Made by a program: the position numbers and the translations under genes. The notes beneath the pieces were generated by a model. It had not been told where the DNA came from and searched no databases. It saw only the letters and a list, made by a program, of their open reading frames with translations. A DNA stretch of 64,000 nt from Pedobacter duraquae (lineage in GTDB: Bacteria > Bacteroidota > Bacteroidia > Sphingobacteriales > Sphingobacteriaceae), in the NCBI RefSeq assembly GCF_004362245.1, contig NZ_SNWM01000004.1:372001-436000 (forward strand), written 5' to 3'. Shown here in pieces: positions 54,374-62,841 of the stretch (within the stretch, counting starts at the first letter, position 1; each line of letters opens with the position of its first letter).

Positions 54374-56152
54374 TTACATTCTTTCTGGGACGGTGATACC
54401 CAACAAACGCATTCCTGATTTCAGGATGTTTGCAGTAACAGAACTCAGATCGAGCCGCAACTGCTTAAGCGCAGCGTCCTCCTCTTTTACAATCGGCGGC
54501 ACTTCATGGTAAAACTTGTTGAAGAGCTTAGCTACCTCATACAGGTAGTTGGCCATGGTGGCCGGACTAAATGATTTTGCTGCTGAAGCAATCTCCGCAG
54601 GGTATTTACCCAACAAGATAATCATATCCAGTTCTGTAGCGCTTAACGTAATATCTGCCGGCACAGGAGCAGACTGGTACGCTGCTTTGTTTAAAAGTGA
54701 CTTGATCCTTGCGTGTGTGTATTGTATAAACGGCCCTGTATTACCTTGGAAGTCGATAGACTCCGAAGGATCAAACAGCAATCGTTTTTTAGGATCTACT
54801 TTAAGTAAGAAATATTTTAAGGCACCCAGACCAATATTGTAATACAAGGCTTCTTTTTCCGCTTCGCTGAAGTCGGCAATCTTGCCTAAAGCCTCTGTTT
54901 TCTGACGCGCTGTTTCAATCATTTCACTCACCAGGTCGTCCGCATCAACAACGGTCCCCTCGCGCGATTTCATTTTTCCGCTAGGCAGATCCACCATGCC
55001 GTACGATAAGTGGTATAAGCCTTTTGCCCACCCTTTACCCAGTTTATCAAGGATCAGGAACAATACCTTAAAGTGATAATCCTGCTCGTTTCCAACCACA
55101 TAAATAGACTCGTCCATTTTGAAGTCATCATATTTCATTTGCGCCGTACCCAAATCCTGGGTGATATATACTGAGGTTCCGTCGGCACGTAAAACCAGTT
55201 TCTGGTCTAAGCCATCAGCAGTTAAGTCGATCCACACCGAGCCATCTTCCTTTTTAAAGAAAACACCTTTGGCCAGTCCTTCGTCAACGGTATCTTTACC
55301 CAACAAGTAGGTATTGCTTTCGTAATAGAACTTATCGAAGTCTACACCCAGGTTTTTGTAACTCACCTCGAAACCGGCGTATACCCAGCCGTTCATTTTT
55401 CTCCAAAGTTCAACAACATGTTCGTCATGTGCCTCCCAGGCCAATAACATCGCCTGTGCTTCTTTGATTAATGGTGCATTCTTTTTGGCTTCTTCTTCGG
55501 TTTGCCCCTCCAGTTTCAGCGCATCGATTTGTTTTTTATATTCTTTATCGAAGATGACATAGTATTTTCCCACCAGGTGGTCGCCTTTCAAGCCAGAGCT
55601 TTCAGGTGTTTCGCCATTGCCCCATTTCTCCCAAGCCAGCATGGATTTACAGATGTGGATTCCCCTATCGTTTACCAGGTTTACTTTAAACACTTCAGAT
55701 CCACCAGCTTTTAACAGCTCTGCCACAGAATATCCTAACAGGTTGTTGCGTACGTGGCCCAGGTGCAGCGGTTTATTGGTGTTTGGTGAAGAGTATTCTA
55801 CCATTACTTTTTTACCGTTAGAAGGGAGAATGCCGAAGTCAGGGCTCAGTAGCTCATTGTTAAGCTGATCGATCCAGTAGCTTTCGGCGATGCTCAGGTT
55901 TAAAAACCCTTTAACCACGTTAAATGCGGTAACCTCTTCGATATTGGCTACCAGGTATTCGCCAAGGTCTGTTGCGGTAGCTTCAGGTGATTTTTTGGAG
56001 AAGCGTACTACAGGAAACACAACGATGGTTAGCTGTCCTTCAAATTCTGCACGGGTATCCTGAATGGCTAACTGTGTTTCGGGAATCTCCTGCTGGTATA
56101 ACTCTTTTACGGCCTGTACTGCTGCCGCGGTGATATGTTGTTCTATCTTCAT
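54374..56152 (-). CDS. argS: Arginine--tRNA ligase
   Basis: A 592-residue class I aminoacyl-tRNA synthetase. The start at ATG 56152 is one base before the arginase stop; the upstream frame to 56173 overlaps arginase. The HIGH-type motif is KPLHLGHVRNNLLGYSVAEL; the KMSKS-type loop is SGKMKSREGTVVDAD; the N-terminal arginyl-tRNA synthetase domain and the C-terminal anticodon-binding DALR domain (LDMIILLGKYPAEIASAAKS, then RLLGITVPERM) are both present. It is in an operon behind arginase, linking arginine charging with arginine breakdown. Confidence 0.97.
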   Translation of the reverse strand: MKIEQHITAAAVQAVKELYQQEIPETQLAIQDTRAEFEGQLTIVVFPVVRFSKKSPEATATDLGEYLVANIEEVTAFNVVKGFLNLSIAESYWIDQLNNELLSPDFGILPSNGKKVMVEYSSPNTNKPLHLGHVRNNLLGYSVAELLKAGGSEVFKVNLVNDRGIHICKSMLAWEKWGNGETPESSGLKGDHLVGKYYVIFDKEYKKQIDALKLEGQTEEEAKKNAPLIKEAQAMLLAWEAHDEHVVELWRKMNGWVYAGFEVSYKNLGVDFDKFYYESNTYLLGKDTVDEGLAKGVFFKKEDGSVWIDLTADGLDQKLVLRADGTSVYITQDLGTAQMKYDDFKMDESIYVVGNEQDYHFKVLFLILDKLGKGWAKGLYHLSYGMVDLPSGKMKSREGTVVDADDLVSEMIETARQKTEALGKIADFSEAEKEALYYNIGLGALKYFLLKVDPKKRLLFDPSESIDFQGNTGPFIQYTHARIKSLLNKAAYQSAPVPADITLSATELDMIILLGKYPAEIASAAKSFSPATMANYLYEVAKLFNKFYHEVPPIVKEEDAALKQLRLDLSSVTANILKSGMRLLGITVPERM

Positions 56153-56153
56153 T

Positions 56154-57104
56154 CTATTCGTTTCTAAAGGCATTGGTAGCCTTGATTAAAATTTCAAAGG
56201 CATGTTCTGCCATTTGATTTTCGCGATCCAGCGTTGGGTTTACTTCTACAATCTCCAGACAGCAAACTTTTTCCTGGGTCATCAGTCGCGATACCAGGTT
56301 CCCTGCTTCGCGCTCGGTCAATCCCTGCGTTACCGGTGTACCTGTTCCCCGGGAAGCTGTAGGATCCAGGGAGTCTACATCAAAGGAAACATAGATCAGG
56401 TCGCAATGCTCCAGGTACAGCATGGCATCAATCACGATGCGCTCTACTCCTCTTTTACGCAGATCGGCTGTAGTAAAGTTTTTAACCTTGTGTTTCTTGA
56501 TCAGGTACTCTTCGGGCTTCTCCATATCCCGCGCAGAGATCAATACCAGGTCGCTATAACCGATCTTCGGCGCAATATTACCTACATTTTTTAACTGAAA
56601 CCAATAATTGATGGTTTCCTGGTCCAGCTTATTTACTTTTCTATCGGTGTTATCTTCATCCAGCACCATGGCTAAAGGCATTCCATGCATATTGCCCGAA
56701 GGCGTGGTATAGGGCGAATGGAGGTCGGCATGGGCATCAATCCAGATCACGCCAAGCTTACTTTTTGGATAAGCTTTTTTAATTCCTGTGATGGTTCCTG
56801 CAGCGGTGCTATGGTCGCCCGCCAATACAATCGGAAACTCGTCTTTAACCAGTGTCTCAGTTACTTGCTCCGCTACCCGCTCTACCATGGTCAGGATTCC
56901 CGAGATGCGTTTAGCAAAGGGGCTGCCCGAACTTTCCAGGAGCAGGTGGTTTTCGTTTGGTACTTCTACCGACTTGTGTTTTTTGAAAAAGCGGCTTCCG
57001 AAATCCAGGGCTGCGATTTTAATCGCGTCTACCCCTAAGCTGGCCCCTCTGGTACCGGCACCGATCTCAGATTTTACCTCAATAAGTTTTAGCGCTTTAG
57101 TCAT
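56154..57104 (-). CDS. Arginase family protein
   Basis: A 316-residue ureohydrolase. The manganese ligands are in VLAGDHSTAAG (H), WIDAHADLHSP (D, H, D) and SFDVDSLDPTASRGTGTPV (D, D). EVNPTLDRENQMAEHAFEI is also characteristic. The end is only one base away from the argS start, so they form an operon. Arginase would split arginine to ornithine and urea; agmatinase activity is less likely since the specificity loop is of arginase type. It faces the divergent arginine decarboxylase. Confidence 0.9.
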   Translation of the reverse strand: MTKALKLIEVKSEIGAGTRGASLGVDAIKIAALDFGSRFFKKHKSVEVPNENHLLLESSGSPFAKRISGILTMVERVAEQVTETLVKDEFPIVLAGDHSTAAGTITGIKKAYPKSKLGVIWIDAHADLHSPYTTPSGNMHGMPLAMVLDEDNTDRKVNKLDQETINYWFQLKNVGNIAPKIGYSDLVLISARDMEKPEEYLIKKHKVKNFTTADLRKRGVERIVIDAMLYLEHCDLIYVSFDVDSLDPTASRGTGTPVTQGLTEREAGNLVSRLMTQEKVCCLEIVEVNPTLDRENQMAEHAFEILIKATNAFRNE

Positions 57105-57136
57105 AAAAAAAATACGAGTCTATTTTATAAAGTGTT

Positions 57137-57144
57137 TATCTTTG
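57137..57144 (+). promoter_or_regulatory. -7 box of arginine decarboxylase promoter
   Basis: TATCTTTG agrees with the Bacteroidota -7 consensus TAnnTTTG and lies 61 bases before the decarboxylase ATG (57205), in the divergent spacer with arginase. A clear -33 element was not found. Confidence 0.5.
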
Positions 57145-57204
57145 GCTCCAAAATTAACGGATTTATTTAGCCAAGGCTTTAAATATTGTTCAAAAATATA
57201 AAAA

Positions 57205-58596
57205 ATGCAGAGTTACTCCGAATTTCTTGATCTTAGCGTTGGTTTTCCGCAGGAAGGCTACAGCGTTATTGACGACGAATTATACTTCCAGGATCTAAAT
57301 CTAATGGAAATGATTGAAACCTATGGTACGCCATTGCGTTTTACTTATCTGCCGATGATCAGTAAAAAGATCCAACAGGCCAAGATCCTCTTCCAGACCG
57401 CGATTATCAAGAACAACTATCGTGGCAATTACAAGTATTGCTATTGCACTAAAAGCTCGCATTTTCGCCATATCGTAGAAGAAGCGCTGAAAAATGATAT
57501 TCACCTGGAAACTTCTTCGGCATTTGATATGCCTATGATTGAAGCCCTGGAGAAGAAAGGTGCTTTAACTAAAGATATTACGGTGATCTGTAATGGTTTT
57601 AAAACGTATCAATACAAGCAATATATCATTGATATGTTGCACGACGGTTACAAAAACATCATTCCTGTACTTGACAACAAAGAGGAGTTTAACCTTTTTG
57701 ATGACGAGGTGGAAATGGATACCCCTTGTAACTTAGGGATCCGGATCGCTGCTGAGGAGCAACCAGATTCACAATTCTATACGTCTCGCTTAGGTGTACG
57801 TATGGAAGATGTAATTGATTTTTACAACAACAAGATCTCTGCTAACCCTAACTTCAGGGTAAAATTGCTACATTTCTTCATCAACTCGGGTATCACGGAT
57901 TCTCCGTATTACTGGAACGAGCTGGAGAAATATGTTACCTTATACTGCAAATTCAAAAAGATCAACCCTGAGTTGGATACCCTCGATATTGGTGGCGGTA
58001 TGCCTTTCAAAGATTCGTTGGTATTTGATTTCGACTATGAGTACATGGTAAATGAGATCGTAAAAAGGATTAAGGAAATCTGCGCTGAGCATGATGTAAT
58101 GGAGCCGGATATCATTACAGAATTTGGTAAATATACCGTTGCTGAAGCTTCAGGTATCCTGTATAAAGTACTGGGCCGCAAGCAACAAAACGACAGAGAA
58201 AAATGGCTGATGCTGGATGGTTCTTTCATCACCAACCTTCCTGATGTTTGGGCCTTGAACCAGAAATACATCTTACTGCCAATCAACAACTGGGATGCTG
58301 AATACGAGCGTGTAAACCTGGGTGGTATTACTTGCGACGGGCAGGATTACTACAACCAGGAAGCGCACATGAACAGTGTGTTTATGCCGAAAACACGTAA
58401 AGTACAGTACCTGGGTTTCTTCAATACCGGAGCTTACCAGGAAGTGCTGAGTGGTTACGGTGGTATCCACCATTGTTTATTACCGAGTCCTAAGCACGTG
58501 ATTATCCGCAGAAACCGTGATGAGACCTTTAACTTTGAGGTGTTTGGCGAAGAGCAAAACAGTAAACAAGTACTTAAAATTTTAGGTTATACCTAG
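57205..58596 (+). CDS. speA: Arginine decarboxylase (PLP, Bacteroidota type)
   Basis: A 463-residue PLP-dependent fold III decarboxylase. The PLP lysine is in KYCYCTKSSHFRHIVEEALK, the glycine loop in LDTLDIGGGMPFKDS, and the C-terminal domain holds LDGSFITNLPDVWALNQKY and GAYQEVLSGYGGIHHCL. It is shorter than enterobacterial SpeA and is the form usual in Bacteroidota. It decarboxylates arginine to agmatine, the entry step of polyamine synthesis. It stands divergent from arginase and argS, placing the three arginine-using enzymes together. Confidence 0.93.
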   Translation: MQSYSEFLDLSVGFPQEGYSVIDDELYFQDLNLMEMIETYGTPLRFTYLPMISKKIQQAKILFQTAIIKNNYRGNYKYCYCTKSSHFRHIVEEALKNDIHLETSSAFDMPMIEALEKKGALTKDITVICNGFKTYQYKQYIIDMLHDGYKNIIPVLDNKEEFNLFDDEVEMDTPCNLGIRIAAEEQPDSQFYTSRLGVRMEDVIDFYNNKISANPNFRVKLLHFFINSGITDSPYYWNELEKYVTLYCKFKKINPELDTLDIGGGMPFKDSLVFDFDYEYMVNEIVKRIKEICAEHDVMEPDIITEFGKYTVAEASGILYKVLGRKQQNDREKWLMLDGSFITNLPDVWALNQKYILLPINNWDAEYERVNLGGITCDGQDYYNQEAHMNSVFMPKTRKVQYLGFFNTGAYQEVLSGYGGIHHCLLPSPKHVIIRRNRDETFNFEVFGEEQNSKQVLKILGYT

Positions 58597-58617
58597 AATT
58601 TTTAGAATCCTATTTTA

Positions 58618-58645
58618 AGCTGTACTTCTGGTACGGCTTTTTTTA
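58618..58645 (+). terminator. Terminator after arginine decarboxylase
   Basis: AGCTGTAC and GTACGGCT form an 8-bp stem (one G-T pair) with loop TTCTG, followed by eight T. It lies 21 bases after the decarboxylase stop. Confidence 0.8.
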
Positions 58646-58663
58646 TGGCTATTTTTTTAGGGA

Positions 58664-58697
58664 CAAAAAAAGAGGGCATGCCTTGCAGCACGCCCTC
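58664..58697 (-). terminator. Terminator after the small heat-shock gene
   Basis: GAGGGCATGC (58672-58681) and GCACGCCCTC (58688-58697) form a 10-bp stem with one G-T pair and loop CTTGCA. On the minus strand seven T follow. It lies 29 bases after the stop of the Hsp20 gene. Confidence 0.85.
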
Positions 58698-58726
58698 AAC
58701 CTTAAACACTCAACCTTAAACTTAAA

Positions 58727-59161
58727 TTATGAAACCTTAATTTCTTTGTTCGCAGTTTGGCTTTCGTCTTTTTTACCGATAGTGATATTCAGGATTCCGT
58801 TTACGTATTCTGCAGCAATTTTCTCTGCATCAACGCTTTCTGGTAATACAAATGATCTGGCAAATGAGTTGAAGTCAAATTCTTTGCGGTTGTAATCTTT
58901 TTCTACTGCGCCTTCTTCTGCTTTCTTTTCAGCCCATACAGAAAGGGTGTCTTTTTTCAGGTTAATCTGAAAATCATCTTTGGTTAAGCCTGGTGCAGCC
59001 AATTCAATTTTGTAATCTTCTGCAGTCTCTAAGATGTTAACTGAAGGAATTTTATTTACCGTTAAGTTCTTATTGATCGCTTCGCTAAACAATGAGTCAA
59101 ATACATTGTTAAAATAAGGTGCACTGTTTCTGGTTCTGTTGTTAAATTTTACTAAAGTCAT
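58727..59161 (-). CDS. Small heat-shock protein (Hsp20)
   Basis: A 144-residue alpha-crystallin-domain chaperone. After a short N-terminus (RTRNSAPYFNNVFDSLFSEA) the crystallin domain shows YKIELAAPGLTKDDFQINLK, LSVWAEKKAEEGA, FNSFARSFVLPESVDAEKIA and ends with the conserved GILNITI strand. It holds unfolded proteins in an ATP-independent way. Divergent from the thioesterase gene. Confidence 0.95.
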   Translation of the reverse strand: MTLVKFNNRTRNSAPYFNNVFDSLFSEAINKNLTVNKIPSVNILETAEDYKIELAAPGLTKDDFQINLKKDTLSVWAEKKAEEGAVEKDYNRKEFDFNSFARSFVLPESVDAEKIAAEYVNGILNITIGKKDESQTANKEIKVS

Positions 59162-59237
59162 TGTATGTATTTTTTAAGTTTCTAATTTTTTTATCGTTAT
59201 TACTCTATATTCAACTCCTATACCAAACCAAATATTT

Positions 59238-59732
59238 ATGTTTTTTAAGACATTCTGGCGCAAGAAAGTAAAATCAACAGACAAAAAGTCAGACACAACG
59301 TTCGATTTAGACAGTTTTAAGTATAAAACCACCATCGATACCCGCTTCGCGGATTTCGATATGATGGGGCACGTAAATAACGCTACTTACTTTACCTACA
59401 TGGAAATTGGGCGCACTAAGTATTGGAACCACGCGATCAACTGGGCATGGGAAACTACGGGTGTAGTGATAGGTACGGCTTCAATTGAGTATATTGTCCC
59501 TATATTTTTAAAGGATACAGTACATATGTATGTACGCACGTCGCGAATTGGCCGCAAGAGCTTTGACCTGGATTACCACATCGTAAAGATGGTTAATGGA
59601 AAGGAAGTTACCTGCAGTAAAGGCAAGACCACCTGTGTGGCCTTTGATTATGAGACGAAATCATCTACACTGATTCCTGAAACGGAAAAAGAGAAGATGA
59701 TTCGGTTTGAGCAGCTGCAGCCGCTGAGTTAA
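59238..59732 (+). CDS. Acyl-CoA thioesterase (4HBT hotdog)
   Basis: A 164-residue hotdog-fold enzyme. FADFDMMGHVNNATYFTYME is the 4HBT motif with the catalytic Asp and the GHVNN turn. Further strands are IEYIVPIFLKDTVHMYVRTS and SFDLDYHIVKMVNGKEVTCS. It would hydrolyse acyl-CoA thioesters. It converges with the GlcD-type oxidase gene with a 4-base overlap of the 3' ends. Confidence 0.88.
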   Translation: MFFKTFWRKKVKSTDKKSDTTFDLDSFKYKTTIDTRFADFDMMGHVNNATYFTYMEIGRTKYWNHAINWAWETTGVVIGTASIEYIVPIFLKDTVHMYVRTSRIGRKSFDLDYHIVKMVNGKEVTCSKGKTTCVAFDYETKSSTLIPETEKEKMIRFEQLQPLS

Positions 59733-61126
59733 AAGATTTTTCCCGGGTTCAGGATTGTATTGGGGTCAAATATGCTTTTGATCCCACGCATCAGGTTGAG
59801 GTGGATCTCGCTATACTTAATCGGCATAAATTCTTTTTGCACCAAGCCTATGCCGTGCTCTCCTGAAATTGTTCCGCCCAAATCGGTGGTTAGCTCAAAG
59901 ATTTCAACGATCCCGTCTTTCAGTCTGTCCTTCCAGTCTGCATCGCTCATATGTCCTTTGATGATGTTGACGTGGAGGTTTCCATCACCGGCATGGCCAT
60001 AGCATACACTTTCGAAGCCATAGCGACTGCCTATTTCCTTAATGCCATTGATCAGCTTAGGAAGCGCCGCTCTGGGCACTACGGTATCTTCTTCTTTATA
60101 AACTGAATTGGATTTTACAGATTCAGCCATGGTACGGCGCATGCGCCAGAGTTCTTCTTTTTGTTGTGCGGTATCAGCAAAGAGCACATCGGTACAGTTA
60201 AACTGTTCTAACACGCCGTTTACCACTTCACAATCTTTAAAAATGGTGTCCATATCATTTCCGTCAAACTCAATTAAGAGATAAGCATTGACGCCATCCT
60301 TTACTTCAAATTTGATGTTATCAAACTGCACTACCCACTCTACTCCCCTGCGCTCCATAAACTCAAGTGCTGAAGGAATAATCCCTGCTCTGAAGATTGC
60401 GGATACGGCAGCACAGGCGGCTTCATTCTCGGCAAAAGAGCCCAGCATGAGCACACTATGTTGTGCTTTGGGCAATAACTTGGTTACGATTTTGGTAACC
60501 ACCCCCAAAGTACCCTCGGAGCCAATCATCAGCTGGGTAAGATTATAGCCAGATGCATATTTCAGGGTGTTTGCTCCGGTCCAGATCACATCGCCGTTAG
60601 GCAATACCACTTCCAGATTGAGAATATACTCCCTGATGGTGCCATATTTAACTACTCGTGGTCCGCCTGATCCATGCGCCACATTGCCACCGATAAAGCA
60701 GGATCCTTTGCTGGATGGGTCTACTGGATAGAGCAAACCTTTTTCTGCTACGGCATTGATAAACTCTTCGGTGATGACTCCCGGCTCTACTGTAGCCTGG
60801 AGGTTCTCGGTATCGATATCCAAAATTGCCTTGAACTTCTCCATAGACAGCAATACGCCACCATAGATTGGTAAAGCTGCGCCGCTTAGCCCGGTGCCGC
60901 CGCCACGTGGTGTTACGGGAACGTGGTGTGTATTACAAACCCGCAACAGCGCAGATACACCGTCGGTATTGAGCGGCTTAACCACTACTTCAGGCTGAAA
61001 CTTCAGATCTTCTGTTTCGTCGTGCGCATAGTTGATCAGCGATTCCTCGTCGGTAAAAACCTGTGCTGCGCCAACGGCCTGTGTAATTTCGGCAAGAATT
61101 TCGGCGGTAATTTTGGTATAGGTCAT
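59729..61126 (-). CDS. FAD-linked oxidase, GlcD type
   Basis: A 465-residue flavoenzyme of the glycolate/D-lactate dehydrogenase (GlcD) class. The FAD-binding PCMH domain contains PVTPRGGGTGLSGAALPIYG and NGDVIWTGANTLKYASGYN. The C-terminal cap has YGHAGDGNLHVNIIKGHM and SGEHGIGLVQKEFM. No GlcE/GlcF partner is adjacent, so it is a stand-alone 2-hydroxyacid dehydrogenase. Its ATG overlaps the stop of folB (ATGA), giving translational coupling. Confidence 0.92.
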   Translation of the reverse strand: MTYTKITAEILAEITQAVGAAQVFTDEESLINYAHDETEDLKFQPEVVVKPLNTDGVSALLRVCNTHHVPVTPRGGGTGLSGAALPIYGGVLLSMEKFKAILDIDTENLQATVEPGVITEEFINAVAEKGLLYPVDPSSKGSCFIGGNVAHGSGGPRVVKYGTIREYILNLEVVLPNGDVIWTGANTLKYASGYNLTQLMIGSEGTLGVVTKIVTKLLPKAQHSVLMLGSFAENEAACAAVSAIFRAGIIPSALEFMERRGVEWVVQFDNIKFEVKDGVNAYLLIEFDGNDMDTIFKDCEVVNGVLEQFNCTDVLFADTAQQKEELWRMRRTMAESVKSNSVYKEEDTVVPRAALPKLINGIKEIGSRYGFESVCYGHAGDGNLHVNIIKGHMSDADWKDRLKDGIVEIFELTTDLGGTISGEHGIGLVQKEFMPIKYSEIHLNLMRGIKSIFDPNTILNPGKIF

Positions 61127-61482
61127 GGTTTGGTATAGTTCAGTTCAACAAAGGAATGGTGGATCTCTCCGGGCATAGGCGGAAACATTTTCTTGATACC
61201 CACTGTAGCGGTAATCAGGAAATCGTAGGTAGTCAGTACGCGATCCAGGATATTCTTGACTACGGTTTCCAGCAGCTGTTGGGTATTTTCCATTTCCCCG
61301 AGCAGGATGGTGTTCAGCACCTCGTAGTTTACGGTGTGCTGCAAATTTTCAGTATCGCCAATATGCTGAAAGGTGACGCTGATGCTCACCAGGAATCTTC
61401 TTCCAAGCACCTGTTCTTCAGGATAGTACCCGTGATAAGCGAAAACAGAAACATCTTTAAGGGCAACGGTTTGTATCAGCAT
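61123..61482 (-). CDS. folB: Dihydroneopterin aldolase
   Basis: A 119-residue folate enzyme that splits 7,8-dihydroneopterin to 6-hydroxymethyl-dihydropterin and glycolaldehyde. Visible motifs are VFAYHGYYPEEQVLGRRFLV (active-site YHGYYPEEQ), TVNYEVLNTILLGEMENTQQ and ATVGIKKMFPPMPG with the active-site Lys. It overlaps the GlcD-type gene by four bases. The aldolase product glycolaldehyde and the glycolate-type oxidase next door may be metabolically linked, which is inference. Confidence 0.92.
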   Translation of the reverse strand: MLIQTVALKDVSVFAYHGYYPEEQVLGRRFLVSISVTFQHIGDTENLQHTVNYEVLNTILLGEMENTQQLLETVVKNILDRVLTTYDFLITATVGIKKMFPPMPGEIHHSFVELNYTKP

Positions 61483-61546
61483 AAGTTCTGCATATCCTGC
61501 AAAATTAATTTTTTTATCGTTTTTATCTCTCCTAACCGTAAATTAT

Positions 61547-61554
61547 TACCTTTG
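61547..61554 (+). promoter_or_regulatory. -7 box of acyl-CoA dehydrogenase promoter
   Basis: TACCTTTG matches TAnnTTTG and lies 45 bases before the ATG at 61599. A weak TTTTATC lies about 20 bases upstream in place of the -33 element. Confidence 0.5.
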
Positions 61555-61598
61555 AAAAGATGGCATACGGCCTGGGCAAACCAAATATAGCGTAAACA

Positions 61599-62789
61599 AT
61601 GAGCAATTCAGGAAAGAAAGACCTTTATGAGGCACCCGATTATTTTTTGTTAGATGAGCTGCTTACCGAGGAGCATTTACTAATCCGTTCTTCGGCGCGC
61701 GACTGGGTGAAGCGTGAGGTGAGCCCAATTATTGAAGACTATGCCCAGCGGGCGGAATTTCCGAAGCACCTGATTAAAGGGCTTGGCGAGATCGGTGCCT
61801 TTGGCCCCACTATCCCGGTGGAATATGGAGGCGCCGGACTGGATTATATTGCTTACGGTATCCTGATGCAGGAAATTGAGCGCGGTGATTCTGGCATCCG
61901 GTCTACGGCCTCGGTACAGGGATCTTTGGTGATGTACCCTATTTATACCTATGGAACGGAAGAACAGCGTAAAAAATATCTGCCTAAGCTTGCTACGGGC
62001 GAGCTGATGGGCTGCTTCGGACTTACGGAACCCGATCATGGATCAAACCCGAGCGGCATGGTTACGAATATCAAGGATGCCGGAGATCACTACATCCTAA
62101 ACGGTGCGAAGATGTGGATCTCTAATGCGCCCTTTGCCGATATCGCTGTGGTATGGGCAAAAGACGAAAGTGGCAAGATCCGCGGCATGGTGGTTGAACG
62201 TGGCATGGAAGGCTTTACCACACCCGAAACACATGGCAAGTGGAGCTTAAGGGCTTCTGCTACCGGAGAACTTGTGTTTGACAACGTTAAGGTTCCTAAA
62301 GAAAATATTTTCCCTGACATCGTTGGGCTGAAAGGGCCATTGGGCTGCCTAAACCAGGCGCGCTATGGCATCGCCTGGGGTGCACTGGGGGCCGCAATGG
62401 ACTGTTACGATACTGCGTTACGCTATTCGAAAGAACGCATCCAGTTTGGTAAACCGATTGGAGGTTTCCAGCTCCAACAAAAGAAGCTGGCAGAGATGGT
62501 TACCGAAATAACCAAAGCGCAACTGCTGGTTTGGCGTTTAGGGGTGCTGAAAAGCGAGAACCGCGCAACAGCAGAACAGATTTCTATGGGCAAACGGAAT
62601 AGTGTAGAAATTGCACTGGATGTAGCACGCAATGCCCGTCAGATGTTAGGCGGCATGGGCATTACCGGAGAATATTCTATTATGCGCCATATGATGAACC
62701 TGGAATCTGTGGTAACCTACGAAGGTACGCACGACATCCATTTGTTGATTACGGGTATGGATGTTACCGGATTGAATGCCTTTAAATAG
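61599..62789 (+). CDS. Acyl-CoA dehydrogenase, glutaryl-CoA type
   Basis: A 396-residue FAD acyl-CoA dehydrogenase. MGCFGLTEPDHGSNPSGM is the flavin-binding signature of glutaryl-CoA dehydrogenases, SLRASATGELVFDNVKVP the second one, and VVTYEGTHDIHLL contains the catalytic Glu. IRSTASVQGSLVMYPIYTYG also fits glutaryl-CoA dehydrogenase. It would oxidise and decarboxylate glutaryl-CoA in lysine or tryptophan breakdown. Monocistronic, next to a DUF3857 gene on the same strand. Confidence 0.93.
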   Translation: MSNSGKKDLYEAPDYFLLDELLTEEHLLIRSSARDWVKREVSPIIEDYAQRAEFPKHLIKGLGEIGAFGPTIPVEYGGAGLDYIAYGILMQEIERGDSGIRSTASVQGSLVMYPIYTYGTEEQRKKYLPKLATGELMGCFGLTEPDHGSNPSGMVTNIKDAGDHYILNGAKMWISNAPFADIAVVWAKDESGKIRGMVVERGMEGFTTPETHGKWSLRASATGELVFDNVKVPKENIFPDIVGLKGPLGCLNQARYGIAWGALGAAMDCYDTALRYSKERIQFGKPIGGFQLQQKKLAEMVTEITKAQLLVWRLGVLKSENRATAEQISMGKRNSVEIALDVARNARQMLGGMGITGEYSIMRHMMNLESVVTYEGTHDIHLLITGMDVTGLNAFK

Positions 62790-62841
62790 TTGCTGTCACT
62801 CATTTTACTTAAATCGATAATTGCCTTGCGCTCCGCTCTCC

